Source of the DNA: Paraburkholderia sp. CNPSo 3274
GTDB lineage: Bacteria; Pseudomonadota; Gammaproteobacteria; Burkholderiales; Burkholderiaceae
Assembly: GCF_024206475.1 (NCBI RefSeq)
Contig: NZ_JAMBPR010000003.1
Span: forward strand, 1-64,000
DNA length: 64,000 nt
Direction: 5' to 3'
Part shown: positions 15,961 through 25,047 of the stretch, piece after piece
Numbering within the stretch: position 1 is the first letter of the stretch
How the letters are laid out: every line of letters begins with the position of its first letter
Notes under the pieces: model-generated
What the model was told of the DNA's origin: nothing
Databases searched by the model: none
What the model saw: the letters and a program-made list of their open reading frames with translations, nothing else
Translations under genes and position numbers: made by a program

Positions 15961-17025
15961 TCAGCTTTTCGGTGCGCTCTGTTGATCGCCCTGCAGGAAA
16001 TCGATCATTGTTCTCGCAACGAATTCGGGCTGCTCTTCCTGGATGAAGTGGCCACTGTTCTCCACCTTCAGAGCAGTCAGATTCGCCGTCTTTTGCGCAA
16101 CGACTTTCTTCATCCATCCGTAAGCCGGACCACCCAATGCAAGAACCGGCATCTGCAAGGTGCCGTATTCCTTGTTGTCGATCACATCCTGCGGGAAGGC
16201 CTGATACCACGCATTGCTTGCACGGATCGCGTCAGCCGTGTTGTATGCCTGCTCGTACACGGCGCGGTCGCGCGCGTCTATCGAGCCCGCGTCCAGGAGG
16301 AAGTAGTTGAAGAGCCAGTCCTGCTCCACCCGGATACGGCCGGCCAGAAGCTTTTCCGGCAACCCCTGCACCTGGTTGAACGCGAACCACCACAGGTACG
16401 GGCGCGCCGTGCCCAGCTTGTCGCTGAAGGCGCCTTGCGCCGGCAGCAGCGGGAACGACATCAGGCTGTCGTCCGGATGCGGCAACTCCATCATCACGAG
16501 CTTGTCGATGGCCTGCGGGTAGTTCTCGGCATACGCGAATGCCACCGCCGAGCCGATGTCATGTCCCGCGACGCTGGCTTTGTCATAGCCCAATGATTGA
16601 ACCAGCTCGTAGATATCCCGGGCCATGGTCTTCTTGTCGTACCCGTCGACAGGTCTCGAAGATGAACCCATACCGCGCAAGTCCACGGCGATGACGGTGT
16701 GCTGTTCGGCCAGAGACGGCATGATTTTGTGGAACGTCCACCAGGTTTCCGGCCAGCCCGGCAGCAGGATCAGCGGCGCACCTTTGCCGCCCACGACGTA
16801 GTGCAGGCGTACCCCGTCGACCTCGGCGTAGCCGTTTCTGAAGCCGGGCAACGACTTCACCAGCGCCGCATCGGATACGCTCGCATTCTTCGCCGGAGTC
16901 GACTTATGCAGGGTCGTCGCACCCGCGCCGACACTGGACAGCGCCTGCGCGTAACTCGACGAAACGGGTAATGTCAGCGCTGCCAATACAGCGCTGGCAG
17001 TGGCAATCTTCGATATGACTTTCAA
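15961..17025 (-). CDS. Exported alpha/beta hydrolase, epoxide-hydrolase/haloalkane-dehalogenase-like
   Basis: A 354-residue hydrolase with a Sec signal peptide (KVISKIATASAVLAALTLP, cut after SYA). The core has LLPGWPETW (oxyanion hole, residues 87-95), the nucleophile Asp156 in GHDIG, and a C-terminal catalytic His in NSGHFIQEEQPE. Asp rather than Ser as nucleophile points to epoxide hydrolase or dehalogenase chemistry. The start is a TTG at 17025 with a GGAGA box 8 bases upstream; no in-frame ATG precedes the signal peptide, and the longer frame to 17175 adds unrelated residues. It lies 100 bases upstream of the second epoxide-hydrolase gene. Confidence 0.8.
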   Translation of the reverse strand: MKVISKIATASAVLAALTLPVSSSYAQALSSVGAGATTLHKSTPAKNASVSDAALVKSLPGFRNGYAEVDGVRLHYVVGGKGAPLILLPGWPETWWTFHKIMPSLAEQHTVIAVDLRGMGSSSRPVDGYDKKTMARDIYELVQSLGYDKASVAGHDIGSAVAFAYAENYPQAIDKLVMMELPHPDDSLMSFPLLPAQGAFSDKLGTARPYLWWFAFNQVQGLPEKLLAGRIRVEQDWLFNYFLLDAGSIDARDRAVYEQAYNTADAIRASNAWYQAFPQDVIDNKEYGTLQMPVLALGGPAYGWMKKVVAQKTANLTALKVENSGHFIQEEQPEFVARTMIDFLQGDQQSAPKS

Positions 17026-17345
17026 GGTAGGTCTCCATCGGTGGGTACGGGCACAGACCGCGCTTTTTGACGTTGCATATGCAACATCGACAATCAGGAA
17101 GTTGGGGCATGCGCTGCCGTTACTTGCCTGCGATGCCTGCGAGAGCGCGTGGACTGGCCCGCGCAATGGGCGCATTTGAGCGCGCAGACGTATCCCGAAT
17201 GTGTCGAGGAAGGGGGGCTTTTGTGATTACACGTATCCGTGCGGCAGGCAGATACACTGCGATACAGAACGCAACCGTGTCGTTGCGAGCGTCTGATCTC
17301 GTCAGACCTACTCGCAAGCGGACGCTGCTCTCGGTGCGGTCGGAG

Positions 17346-18176
17346 TCAGCGCGCAGGAGGCCCCGGAAGCGGTTCGACAGGCTGCGGCTGCGCATCGGGA
17401 TCGACCACCGCGTTCACGCGTGCACGCAAGCCATTTGCGCGGCCATCGAGGGCGAACGGACTCGCGCTTGCGATCATCGTCGAGCCGGACTGATCGACGA
17501 ATACCGGGTCGTCGCTCTGTGTGGTGCGCTGGATCGCGTGGCCCCGATACGGATCGAGTTGCATCAACGTCACCATCAACGATTCCGGAAAGAAGACCTG
17601 GCCGACGTGCGAAACATGCGTGCGCTCCGGTTGCAACGCGCTTGCCGTGCGGACCTTGAAATGAATGTGGTTGGTGCGCCCGGGATAGTTGCCCGGCACG
17701 ATGGTCTCGAACGTGACGATGCCCGCACGATCGGTGTGCTGAACGCCGCGCAGGAAGGTCTCATGGTCGCTGGGCCGCGGCGTGGGCGGCGGACCGGGGT
17801 GCCAGCCCGCGGGCGGGCGGCCAGGCGCCTTCGGACCGAAATCGGGCGGGGGCGGGAGCGCCATCTTCGTGTAGCCCGAATAGGCTCCCATCGCATCGCA
17901 CTGCCATATGTCGACCGCGGCGCCAATGAGTGGCGCGCACGTTCTCGCGTCGGTGAGCACGACATCGAGCGTCAACGGGACGCCCGGCCTGCCCTCCCGG
18001 ACGTCCCTGCGCACGAAATCGCCGTCGATCCAATAAGGGCCGACTTCCTGCTCGGGCGTCAGCCGGCAAGGCGCCGAGTTCGCTAAGGCTGCAGGGCTAG
18101 TTTTGATGGTCGCCACGGTCGTGCCGACCGCGATCGTCAGTTTGATGAATGCTCGTCGTGACAGGCGTGATGTCAT
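17346..18176 (-). CDS. Exported intradiol-dioxygenase-like protein
   Basis: A 276-residue protein of the intradiol ring-cleavage dioxygenase superfamily. A twin-arginine-like leader (SRRAFIKLTIAVGTTVA) precedes the family entry TPEQEVGPYW. The fold's iron-ligand region follows: DIWQCDAMGAYSGY and GNYPGRTNHIHFKV, holding Tyr and two His ligands. A Pro-rich insert at about 115-145 is unusual. Exported members of this family are poorly characterised. The ATG at 18176 starts at the leader; the longer frame begins with unrelated sequence. It is separated by 320 bases from the alpha/beta hydrolase gene and shares its strand. Confidence 0.75.
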   Translation of the reverse strand: MTSRLSRRAFIKLTIAVGTTVATIKTSPAALANSAPCRLTPEQEVGPYWIDGDFVRRDVREGRPGVPLTLDVVLTDARTCAPLIGAAVDIWQCDAMGAYSGYTKMALPPPPDFGPKAPGRPPAGWHPGPPPTPRPSDHETFLRGVQHTDRAGIVTFETIVPGNYPGRTNHIHFKVRTASALQPERTHVSHVGQVFFPESLMVTLMQLDPYRGHAIQRTTQSDDPVFVDQSGSTMIASASPFALDGRANGLRARVNAVVDPDAQPQPVEPLPGPPAR

Positions 18177-18577
18177 TGTTGTGCTGCATTGCGCGTGATG
18201 GCGGGACTTTACCGGAGCCGGCGCGCATGACAATTACATTTCTATTACGCCTTATTTCGCGCCGGCAGGCGTGTTTGTCCTGATTGCCTCGATTTAGCCG
18301 GCTGTGCAGAAATGCGCATGGAAACCGTCGTGAATGGCCAAGACGAAGCGATATTGGCTTCCTATAGTCGCTCTCAGTGTTTCGCCCCGGCGTTGTTCAT
18401 GCGGAGCGGTTCGATCGATACCACGCCTATTCTGGAGGAGCCCAACACGCAGTCGACGCGAACAAGAGAGTCGTGAACCGGCCGCCGCCCCGACCGCGCG
18501 AAGCGGGCAACTCGGGCGAGCCCGGCCGGTATGCACGCCACAGCAGTGAACCCATGCTTGCCGACAAAGGAAACAAC
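18177..18577. other. Divergent promoter region
   Basis: Four hundred bases between the dioxygenase-like gene and the binding-protein gene. A perfect 9-bp inverted repeat (GCCGGCGCG at 18217-18225, CGCGCCGGC at 18258-18266) flanks an AT-rich centre that likely holds promoter elements. Open frames inside look like shadows. Confidence 0.4.
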
Positions 18578-19726
18578 ATGCGTTTTGCGAAGACTCTTAC
18601 CCCTATCGCAGTTGCCGTTGGAGCACTTCTTGCCGTTGCACCGCTCGCCTCGCGCGCGGATACCGTCGTTAAAATCGGTTTTGCCGCGCCGCTCACCGGA
18701 CCGAACGCCAATTACGGCAAAGACCTGGAAGACGGCGTCAAAATGGCCCTCGACGACGCCAAGGCGCAAGGCGTCAAAATCAACGGTCAGCCCGTCTCGT
18801 TCGAACTCGTCGCCGAAGACGATCAGGCCGACCCGCGCGTGGGCGTGCAGGTCGCGCAAAAACTCGTGGACGAAGGCGTTTCGGTCGTCGTCGGCCACTT
18901 CAACTCGGGCACGACCATTCCCGCTTCCGAGCTGTACGAAAAGGCGGGCCTGCCCGACATCGATCCGGCCGCCACGAACCCGGTCATCAGCGGCCGCGGC
19001 TTCAAGAACATCTTCATGGTGATCTCGAGCGACGCGCAAAACGCGGGCACTGCGGGCGCCTACGCGGTCACGACGACGAAGGCCAGGCGCATCGCCGTCA
19101 TCGACGACCGCACGGCGTTCGGCCAGGGCGAAGCCGACGAATTCGTGAAGGCCGTCAAGGCGCACGGCGGCGAGATCGTCGACCGCGAGTACACGACGAA
19201 CCAGGCGACGGACTTCAAGACCCAACTCACGAACATCAAGAGCAAGAATCCCGATCTGATTTTCGTGGGCGCCCTCAATCCGCAGGCGGCCGGCATCATG
19301 AAGCAGATGGCCCAACTCGGCATCAAGGCGCAGTACGTGGGCGGCGGCGGCGTGAAGGATGTGGACTTCGTCAAGCTCGCGGGCGACGTTTCCGAAGGCG
19401 CCATGGCGTGGGAGTACGGCCGGCCGCTCGACAGCACGCCGGTCGGCGCGAAGTTCGCCGACCGCTTCAAGCAGAAGTACGGCGTGGACGTGCTCTCGTA
19501 CGCGCCGTTCGGCTACGACGCGGCGTGGGCCGCCATCAAGGCGATGCAGGCCGCCAATTCGACCAAGCCCGACGACTATCGCGCGAAGATGCAAAGCATC
19601 GCCTTCGACGGCATTACCGGCCATATCGAGTACAACGCGAACGGCTCGCTCAAGAACGGTTCGTCCACGGTCTATCAGGTGAAGAACGGCCAGTGGGTGA
19701 CGCTCAAGACGGTAAGCGGTCTCTGA
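18578..19726 (+). CDS. Branched-chain amino-acid type ABC substrate-binding protein
   Basis: A 382-residue periplasmic binding protein of the LivJ/LivK class. The signal peptide is MRFAKTLTPIAVAVGALLA, cut after SRA. The mature protein shows IGFAAPLTGPNANYGKD, the inter-lobe segment GHFNSGTTIPASELY and the second-lobe GYDAAWAAIKAM. The ATG at 18578 follows an AAAGGA site; the frame extends 67 codons upstream without a signal peptide, so the inner start is correct. No permease or ATPase genes are adjacent, so it must share a transporter encoded elsewhere. A strong hairpin follows its stop. Confidence 0.88.
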   Translation: MRFAKTLTPIAVAVGALLAVAPLASRADTVVKIGFAAPLTGPNANYGKDLEDGVKMALDDAKAQGVKINGQPVSFELVAEDDQADPRVGVQVAQKLVDEGVSVVVGHFNSGTTIPASELYEKAGLPDIDPAATNPVISGRGFKNIFMVISSDAQNAGTAGAYAVTTTKARRIAVIDDRTAFGQGEADEFVKAVKAHGGEIVDREYTTNQATDFKTQLTNIKSKNPDLIFVGALNPQAAGIMKQMAQLGIKAQYVGGGGVKDVDFVKLAGDVSEGAMAWEYGRPLDSTPVGAKFADRFKQKYGVDVLSYAPFGYDAAWAAIKAMQAANSTKPDDYRAKMQSIAFDGITGHIEYNANGSLKNGSSTVYQVKNGQWVTLKTVSGL

Positions 19727-19731
19727 TCGCC

Positions 19732-19768
19732 CACGCGGACCTCGCCTCTTTCAGGCGAGGTCCGCGTG
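19732..19768 (+). terminator. Strong hairpin after the binding-protein gene
   Basis: A perfect 15-bp stem (CACGCGGACCTCGCC with its complement) and a 7-base loop begin 5 bases after the stop codon. There is no T-run, so it may act as an mRNA-stabilising end or a bidirectional block between this gene and the convergent porin gene. Confidence 0.6.
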
Positions 19769-19806
19769 CAAAGCGAGGGGTTGCGCTGCCACTGGCGGCC
19801 GCATCC

Positions 19807-20943
19807 CTAGAAGCTATGCCGGATACCCGCCATGATCCCCAGTTGCCCCGCCCCCGGTGCGGGCGTCGTGCCGCCGCCGCCCTGGCTCACCGTGTAGGCC
19901 GCCTTCGCGCTGTTCCACAAATACGCGCCCTGCAGATAAACGGCTGATCGCTTGGAAAGCTGATACGTGCTGCGCAGCGCCGCTATCGTGCCGCGCGTGT
20001 CGTGGTCGCTATTGACGATGTGGTACACGCCGCCATCGACGATAAAGGCCGCCGTCACTGGATACTGCGCCGTGAGATAGAACTGGTCCGTATGCACGTT
20101 GGGCGTTTCAGCCGAAACCGTGTCGACGCGCCTGCCCAGCCAGCCGCCGCCAATGCGCAGCGCGCCGATATGGCCGTAGCCGTTGAGCTGGATGCGCACG
20201 TCGGTGTCGCCCGGATTCGTCAGCGCGAAGGTCGGCGTGCCGTCGTACAGGTTCGCCGCCGCGCCTGGGCCGCCGTGCTGTTCGTCCCACGCCGCGGCGA
20301 CGCCGTAGCCATTGCGGTCGTAGCGCAGCATCGCCGACCATTCGCGGCAAGACTGTGCGCTGCCCGGCACCGGCCCCGCGCAGGTGCCCTGGCCCGGCGA
20401 ATTGCCGGTGCCAGCCGAATCGCGCCCGAATGACCACGTCGCGCCGAGTGTGAAGCCGCCGTAGCTGCCCTTGTAGACGACCGTGTTGTCGCTGCGCGAG
20501 CTCGGGAGGTACTGGTCGAACGAGGCCGTGCCGCCGTAGATATCCGGTCCGAGCAAGTCGGCGTCGGCGATCGCCCAGAACGTCATGGTGTACTGACGCC
20601 CGAACGTCAGGCTGCCATAGGGACTGCTCATGCCCACCCACGCCTGGCGCCCGAACAGCCGGCCGCCCTGGTTCAAGGTGCCGCCGCGCATGTTGAAGCC
20701 GCTCTCCAGCGCGAAAATCGTGGACCACCCTCCGCCCAGCCCCTCGCTGCCGCGCACGCCCCAGCGCGAGGGCATTTCGCCGGTAATGCCGGGCATGCGC
20801 ACCACGCTGTCGCCCGCCGCGTTCGCGTGCGAGACGTATTCGATGCCGGTATCGACGATGCCGTAAAGCGTGACGCTGCTCTGCGCGAACGCCGACGCGC
20901 TGAGGCCCGCGCAAGCCAGCCCTGCTGCGATCCGAAGTTTCAT
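19807..20943 (-). CDS. Outer-membrane porin, OmpC-like (Gram-negative porin family)
   Basis: A 378-residue trimeric-porin type protein. The signal peptide is MKLRIAAGLACAGLSASAFA, and the mature start QSSVTLYGIVDTGIEYVSH is typical of Burkholderia OpcP/OmpC porins. Family hallmarks include SRWGVRGSEGLGGG, the loop-3 segment GRQAWVGMSSPYGSLTFGRQ, and a C-terminal beta-strand ending in Phe (GIRHSF) for BAM recognition. It provides passage for small solutes through the outer membrane. Convergent with the binding-protein gene, it may serve the same substrates, which is speculative. Confidence 0.9.
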   Translation of the reverse strand: MKLRIAAGLACAGLSASAFAQSSVTLYGIVDTGIEYVSHANAAGDSVVRMPGITGEMPSRWGVRGSEGLGGGWSTIFALESGFNMRGGTLNQGGRLFGRQAWVGMSSPYGSLTFGRQYTMTFWAIADADLLGPDIYGGTASFDQYLPSSRSDNTVVYKGSYGGFTLGATWSFGRDSAGTGNSPGQGTCAGPVPGSAQSCREWSAMLRYDRNGYGVAAAWDEQHGGPGAAANLYDGTPTFALTNPGDTDVRIQLNGYGHIGALRIGGGWLGRRVDTVSAETPNVHTDQFYLTAQYPVTAAFIVDGGVYHIVNSDHDTRGTIAALRSTYQLSKRSAVYLQGAYLWNSAKAAYTVSQGGGGTTPAPGAGQLGIMAGIRHSF

Positions 20944-21032
20944 GATCTCCGTGTTCTCCTGGTGTTCCGGTCTCGCGGACTCGCCGCCAGCCGGCCGTTG
21001 TTTTCGATTTGACGCGTAAAAGGGCAGTACGC

Positions 21033-21066
21033 AGCCACGCCGCCTTGTTACGCGTGGCTTTTTTAG
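21033..21066 (+). terminator. Intrinsic terminator on the plus strand with no upstream plus-strand gene
   Basis: AGCCACGC (21033-21040), a loop, then GCGTGGCT (21052-21059), followed by an eight-base T-run to 21066. It reads correctly only on the plus strand, but the gene to its left (porin) is on the minus strand. It may end a small RNA starting in the porin upstream region. Confidence 0.55.
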
Positions 21067-21099
21067 GACTCTTGATTGAACGAACTGGCCGACCAGACG

Positions 21100-21123
21100 C
21101 GATGGCGCGGGGCCGCGCCATCG
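21100..21123 (-). terminator. Perfect 11-bp hairpin after the AAHS transporter operon
   Basis: CGATGGCGCGG GG CCGCGCCATCG lies about 30 bases beyond the transporter stop on the minus strand. Very stable, but the loop is 2 bases and no T-run follows; it is likely the operon's 3' end structure. Confidence 0.45.
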
Positions 21124-21153
21124 TCCAGTCTCAGGAATGGGTCAAATCCGGCG

Positions 21154-22539
21154 CTATCCCGCGCGCCTGGGGATATGACGGCCGACCACGGCTAGCGCGA
21201 TCAGCACCAGCGCCATGGCTGCGCCGAGCATCGTCAGATAGCCCGCCGCGCCGCCTGCGGTAATCACCACCGCTCCGGCAAACGCGCTCAGGATCGCGCC
21301 CCCACGGCCAAACGCGAGCGCCGAGGCCGTGCCCGTCGCGCGCACGCCCGTTGGGTAGACGTAGGCACACAGCGCGTACATGGTCGATTGCACCGCGTTG
21401 ACGAACAGGCCGTGCAGGCCGAGACCCGCAATGAGCAAGCCCGTGTGCTGGGTCGCGCCCACGCCGAGCATCACCCAGGCGCTCGCCGCGCCGCCCGCGC
21501 AGCACAGCAGGAGCGGCCCGCGCGAGCCGAAGCGCGCAATGGCGAGCGCGCACAGCAACGCGCCGATCACGCCGCCCAGGTTGTACGCGCTCAGTCCGTA
21601 ACCGGCGAGCGAGACGCTCAGACCTTCGCTCGTCAGCATGGCGGGCAGCCAGCTGAACGCGCTGTACACGGCGAGCAGGCACATGAAGAACGCCCACCAG
21701 ATCGCCACGGTGTCGCGCGCGCGGCCGTCGCGAAAGAGCGCCGTGAAGCCCACGTGCTTTTCGGCGCTTTGCTCGCGCGCGTCGGTGAACACCGCGTCCG
21801 GGGCAACCTCGCGTGCCATGCGGCCGAGCAGGCGCACGAGTTCGGGCCAGCGCTTCGGCCGGCGCGCGAGAAAGCGCGGCGACTCGGGCAGCGCCACGAG
21901 CAGCACGAGGGCGAGCACGAGGGGCAGCACGCCGCCCGCGAAAAAGAGCCCGCGCCAGCCGTACACCGGCAGCACTTGCGCCGCGAAAATGCCCGCCAGC
22001 ATGCCGCCGAGCGGCACGCACACGATGGTTGCCGTCACCGCGAACGTGCGAAAGCGCGCGGGCGTGAATTCGGCTGTCATCGTCGTCGAACTCGGCAGCG
22101 CGCCGCCAATGCCAAAGCCGGCAATGAAGCGCAGCGCAGCGATGGCCGCCACGTTCGGCGCGAGGCCGATCGCGCAGGTCGCAGTGCCGAACACCAGCAC
22201 GCTGCCCACCACGGCCCAGCGGCGTCCGAAGCGGTCCGCGAACAGGCCGGCGAATGCGCTGCCGAAGCCCATGCCGATCAGCCCCGCCGCCACGACGGGT
22301 GCGAACGCATTGCGCGTGATGCCCCACTCCTTGATCAGCACCGGAATCGCGAAGCCGATCAACTGGCTGTCGAAGCCATCGACGACGATCGACAAGGCCG
22401 CCAGCACCACGGCGATTTTCTGCAGCGTGGAATACGTGCCGTCGTCGAGCGTGCGGCCGATATCGACCGTGCCGCCGGCGATGGCGGCGCTCTCGTGCGG
22501 CGTCGCTCCCGAGGCGGGGGCGGGCGTGGCATAAGTCAT
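21154..22539 (-). CDS. MFS transporter, aromatic acid:H+ symporter (AAHS) type
   Basis: A 461-residue inner-membrane transporter with 12 predicted helices. Family motifs: VDGFDSQLIGFAIPVL in helix 1 (the D-G-x-D AAHS signature), GLFADRFGRRWA in loop 2-3 (motif A), and LPESPRFLARRPKRW after helix 6. AAHS carriers import benzoate-type acids such as 4-hydroxybenzoate, vanillate or benzoylformate. It is the last gene of the operon with the dehydrogenase, aldehyde dehydrogenase and benzoylformate decarboxylase, so mandelate, benzoylformate or a similar arylglyoxylate is the likely substrate. Confidence 0.85.
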   Translation of the reverse strand: MTYATPAPASGATPHESAAIAGGTVDIGRTLDDGTYSTLQKIAVVLAALSIVVDGFDSQLIGFAIPVLIKEWGITRNAFAPVVAAGLIGMGFGSAFAGLFADRFGRRWAVVGSVLVFGTATCAIGLAPNVAAIAALRFIAGFGIGGALPSSTTMTAEFTPARFRTFAVTATIVCVPLGGMLAGIFAAQVLPVYGWRGLFFAGGVLPLVLALVLLVALPESPRFLARRPKRWPELVRLLGRMAREVAPDAVFTDAREQSAEKHVGFTALFRDGRARDTVAIWWAFFMCLLAVYSAFSWLPAMLTSEGLSVSLAGYGLSAYNLGGVIGALLCALAIARFGSRGPLLLCCAGGAASAWVMLGVGATQHTGLLIAGLGLHGLFVNAVQSTMYALCAYVYPTGVRATGTASALAFGRGGAILSAFAGAVVITAGGAAGYLTMLGAAMALVLIALAVVGRHIPRRAG

Positions 22540-22613
22540 GAGTTGTCTCCTTTGCTGCGCTGTGAACGCGCAGTCATTCGTTTGTCATGGTGTCGCGACG
22601 CTTATTGCCTATT

Positions 22614-23537
22614 TCATACGGATTCCTTTGCATCGACGAGACGCACGAGATGCAGCAGCGCTGCCGTATTCGGCACGGCGATAGCACGTATGCGCGCGGC
22701 CTCGACGACCGCGCCGTTGATGGCCTCGATCTCGGTCTTGCGGCGAGCGAGCACGTCCTGAAGCATCGAAGGCCGATGCGCGCGGTGATGCGCGAGCGCA
22801 TGCCGCACGTTGTCGGCCACATGCGCCTCGTTCACGGCCACGCCGTGCGCGTGCGCCACCGCCGCGACTTCCGCGACGATCTTTAGCGCGAGCGTTTCGC
22901 CGTCCGGCACGTTCGTGAGTTCGCCGACGGTGCAGCCCGTCACCGCGCACAGGCTGTTGAGCGCCGCGTTGAACGCGACCTTCTCCCAGATCGCAGCCCA
23001 GACATCGGCGTCCGCGCTGCAGGCGAGGCCGGCGTCGTTGAGCGCTTCGACCGTGCGGGAAAGCATCGGCGAATTCGCGCCGTCCGCGCTCATCAAGCGG
23101 ATCACGCCCTGGCCGTGCGAACTCACACGGCCAGGGCCGTTCTTGTCGGCAGGCCAGGTCGTCACGCCTATCATCACGCGAGCCGGGTCGGCGAACTGCG
23201 CGAGACGCTCGGCGTTGCCGAGACCGTTCTGCAGCGAAAGCAACGCGGTTTGCGGCCCGAGCACGGCGTGCGCCGCGCCGAGCGCCGCGTGCGTGTGCAG
23301 CGTCTTGGTGAAGACGATCAACAGATCGGCTGGCGTGATCGCCGCCTCCGGCCGCAACGCTTCGAGATTCGAGACGACGCGCTCACCCGCATCGGTCGTG
23401 AGCCGCAGACCGGCTTCGTTGATCGCGAGCAAGTGAGCTTCATCGACGTCGAGCAGCGTGACGCGATGGCCCGCAACGGCGAGCAGGCCGCCGAACAGCG
23501 AGCCCATCGCGCCCGCGCCGAGTATGACGATATGCAT
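22614..23537 (-). CDS. Ketopantoate-reductase-family 2-oxoacid/2-hydroxyacid dehydrogenase
   Basis: A 307-residue NAD(P)-dependent enzyme. Rossmann motif GAGAMGS (residues 7-13), the family Asn in SLQNGLGN, the catalytic Lys in WEKVAFNAALNSLCAV and the Glu in RRKTEIEAING are all present, so it should be active. Annotation as PanE (2-dehydropantoate 2-reductase) would be usual. It lies 9 bases after an aldehyde dehydrogenase and in one operon with benzoylformate decarboxylase. Known D-mandelate dehydrogenases of Enterococcus belong to this same superfamily, so oxidation of mandelate to benzoylformate is a reasonable alternative role here. Confidence 0.8.
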   Translation of the reverse strand: MHIVILGAGAMGSLFGGLLAVAGHRVTLLDVDEAHLLAINEAGLRLTTDAGERVVSNLEALRPEAAITPADLLIVFTKTLHTHAALGAAHAVLGPQTALLSLQNGLGNAERLAQFADPARVMIGVTTWPADKNGPGRVSSHGQGVIRLMSADGANSPMLSRTVEALNDAGLACSADADVWAAIWEKVAFNAALNSLCAVTGCTVGELTNVPDGETLALKIVAEVAAVAHAHGVAVNEAHVADNVRHALAHHRAHRPSMLQDVLARRKTEIEAINGAVVEAARIRAIAVPNTAALLHLVRLVDAKESV

Positions 23538-23546
23538 GGCGCGCCC

Positions 23547-24998
23547 TTAGAACGGGTAGTGGCGCGGCGCTGTCTGCAGCGTGATCCAGCGCAGTTCGGT
23601 GAATTCGGCAATCCCCGCCTTGCCGCCAAAGCGCCCGAAGCCGCTCTCCTTCACGCCGCCGAACGGCATCTGCGCTTCGTCGTGCACGGTCGGCCCGTTG
23701 ATGTGGCAGATGCCCGATTCGATGCGCTGCGCGACGCGCCACGCACGCGCCGTATCGCGGCTGAACACCGCCGACGAAAGCCCGTACGCGTTGTCGTTCG
23801 CGCAGGCAATCGCGGCGTCCTCGCCACGCATTCGCACGATGCCCTTCACGGGGCCGAACGATTCGTCGTGGTAGATGCGCATCTCAGGCGTGACGTGGTC
23901 GAGCAGCGTGGCGGGCATGAGCGTGCTGTCGGCGTTGCCGCCGCATACGAGCGTCGCGCCCTTGGCGAGTGCGTCGTCGATTAGCGCGTTGCAGCGCTCC
24001 ACGGTGCTCATGTCCACCACCGAGCCGAGCACGACCGGGCCCTTGCGCGGATCGCCCAGGGGCAGCGCGCGGGCGCGCTCGCCGAGACGCGCGACGAAGG
24101 CGTCGGCGACGCTTTCGTCGACGATGATGCGCTCCGTCGACATGCAGATCTGCCCGGAATTGGCGAACGCGCCGAACGCGGCCGCGTGCGCTGCCGCTTC
24201 GATATCGGCGTCGTCGAGCACGACGAGCGGCGCCTTGCCGCCCAGTTCGAGCACCGATGGCTTCAGATAGCGCGCACAGGTTTCGGCGATGATGCGGCCC
24301 ACGCGCGTGGAGCCCGTGAAGTTCACGCGGCGCACCCTCGGGTGCGCGATCATGGCTTCGACCACGCGCGCCGCGTCGGCGGGCGCATTCGTCACGAAGT
24401 TGACGGTGCCGCGCGGCAGGCCCGCCTCCTGCATCGCCGCGACGATGAGACCGTGCGTGGCCGGGCAGATCTCCGAACCCTTGAGCACGACGGTATTGCC
24501 GCATGCGAGCGGCAGCGCAATGGCGCGCACCGCGAGGATCACGGGCGCATTCCACGGCGCGAGGCCGAGCACGACGCCGGCCGGCTGGCGCACGCCCATG
24601 GCGAGGCTGCCGGGCACGTCGGAGGGAATCAGCTCGCCGCCGATCTGCGTGGTGAGCGCGGCGGCCTCGATCAGGCCCGCCGCCGCGAGATGCACGTTGA
24701 AGCCCGCCCAGATGCCCGACGCGCCGGTTTCCGCGGCCATCGCAGCGGCGAACGCTTCGGCTTTGGCTTCGAGCGCATGCGCGGCCCGGGTCAGCAGCGC
24801 ACGCCGCTCGCTCGGGCCCATGGCTGACCACACCGGAAATGCGGCGGCGGCGGCATCGACGGCGGCCACGGCATCTTCCACCGTAGCCGCGGGCGCGCGG
24901 CTCGCCACCGTGCCGTCGAGCGGATTGCGGCGCTCGAACGTCGCCCCGTTGCGTGCCTGCACCGCTTCTCCGTCGATCAGCATCGATACGGTTTGCAT
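23547..24998 (-). CDS. Aldehyde dehydrogenase, benzaldehyde/salicylaldehyde type
   Basis: A 483-residue NAD(P)-dependent aldehyde dehydrogenase. The NAD-binding GLAPWNAPV (145-153), the FTGSTRVGR motif (227-235), catalytic Glu251 (LELGGK) and nucleophile Cys285 (SGQICMSTER) are intact. The PWNAP and QICMST forms are those of vanillin/benzaldehyde/salicylaldehyde dehydrogenases. Downstream of benzoylformate decarboxylase in the same operon, it most likely oxidises the benzaldehyde made by that enzyme to benzoate. The ATG at 24998 has an AGGAAAAAGGAC site; the frame extends upstream without support. Confidence 0.88.
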   Translation of the reverse strand: MQTVSMLIDGEAVQARNGATFERRNPLDGTVASRAPAATVEDAVAAVDAAAAAFPVWSAMGPSERRALLTRAAHALEAKAEAFAAAMAAETGASGIWAGFNVHLAAAGLIEAAALTTQIGGELIPSDVPGSLAMGVRQPAGVVLGLAPWNAPVILAVRAIALPLACGNTVVLKGSEICPATHGLIVAAMQEAGLPRGTVNFVTNAPADAARVVEAMIAHPRVRRVNFTGSTRVGRIIAETCARYLKPSVLELGGKAPLVVLDDADIEAAAHAAAFGAFANSGQICMSTERIIVDESVADAFVARLGERARALPLGDPRKGPVVLGSVVDMSTVERCNALIDDALAKGATLVCGGNADSTLMPATLLDHVTPEMRIYHDESFGPVKGIVRMRGEDAAIACANDNAYGLSSAVFSRDTARAWRVAQRIESGICHINGPTVHDEAQMPFGGVKESGFGRFGGKAGIAEFTELRWITLQTAPRHYPF

Positions 24999-25047
24999 GT
25001 CCTTTTTCCTCGCTTTATGTGAAATCGATGGGTTGCGCGCGCACCGT

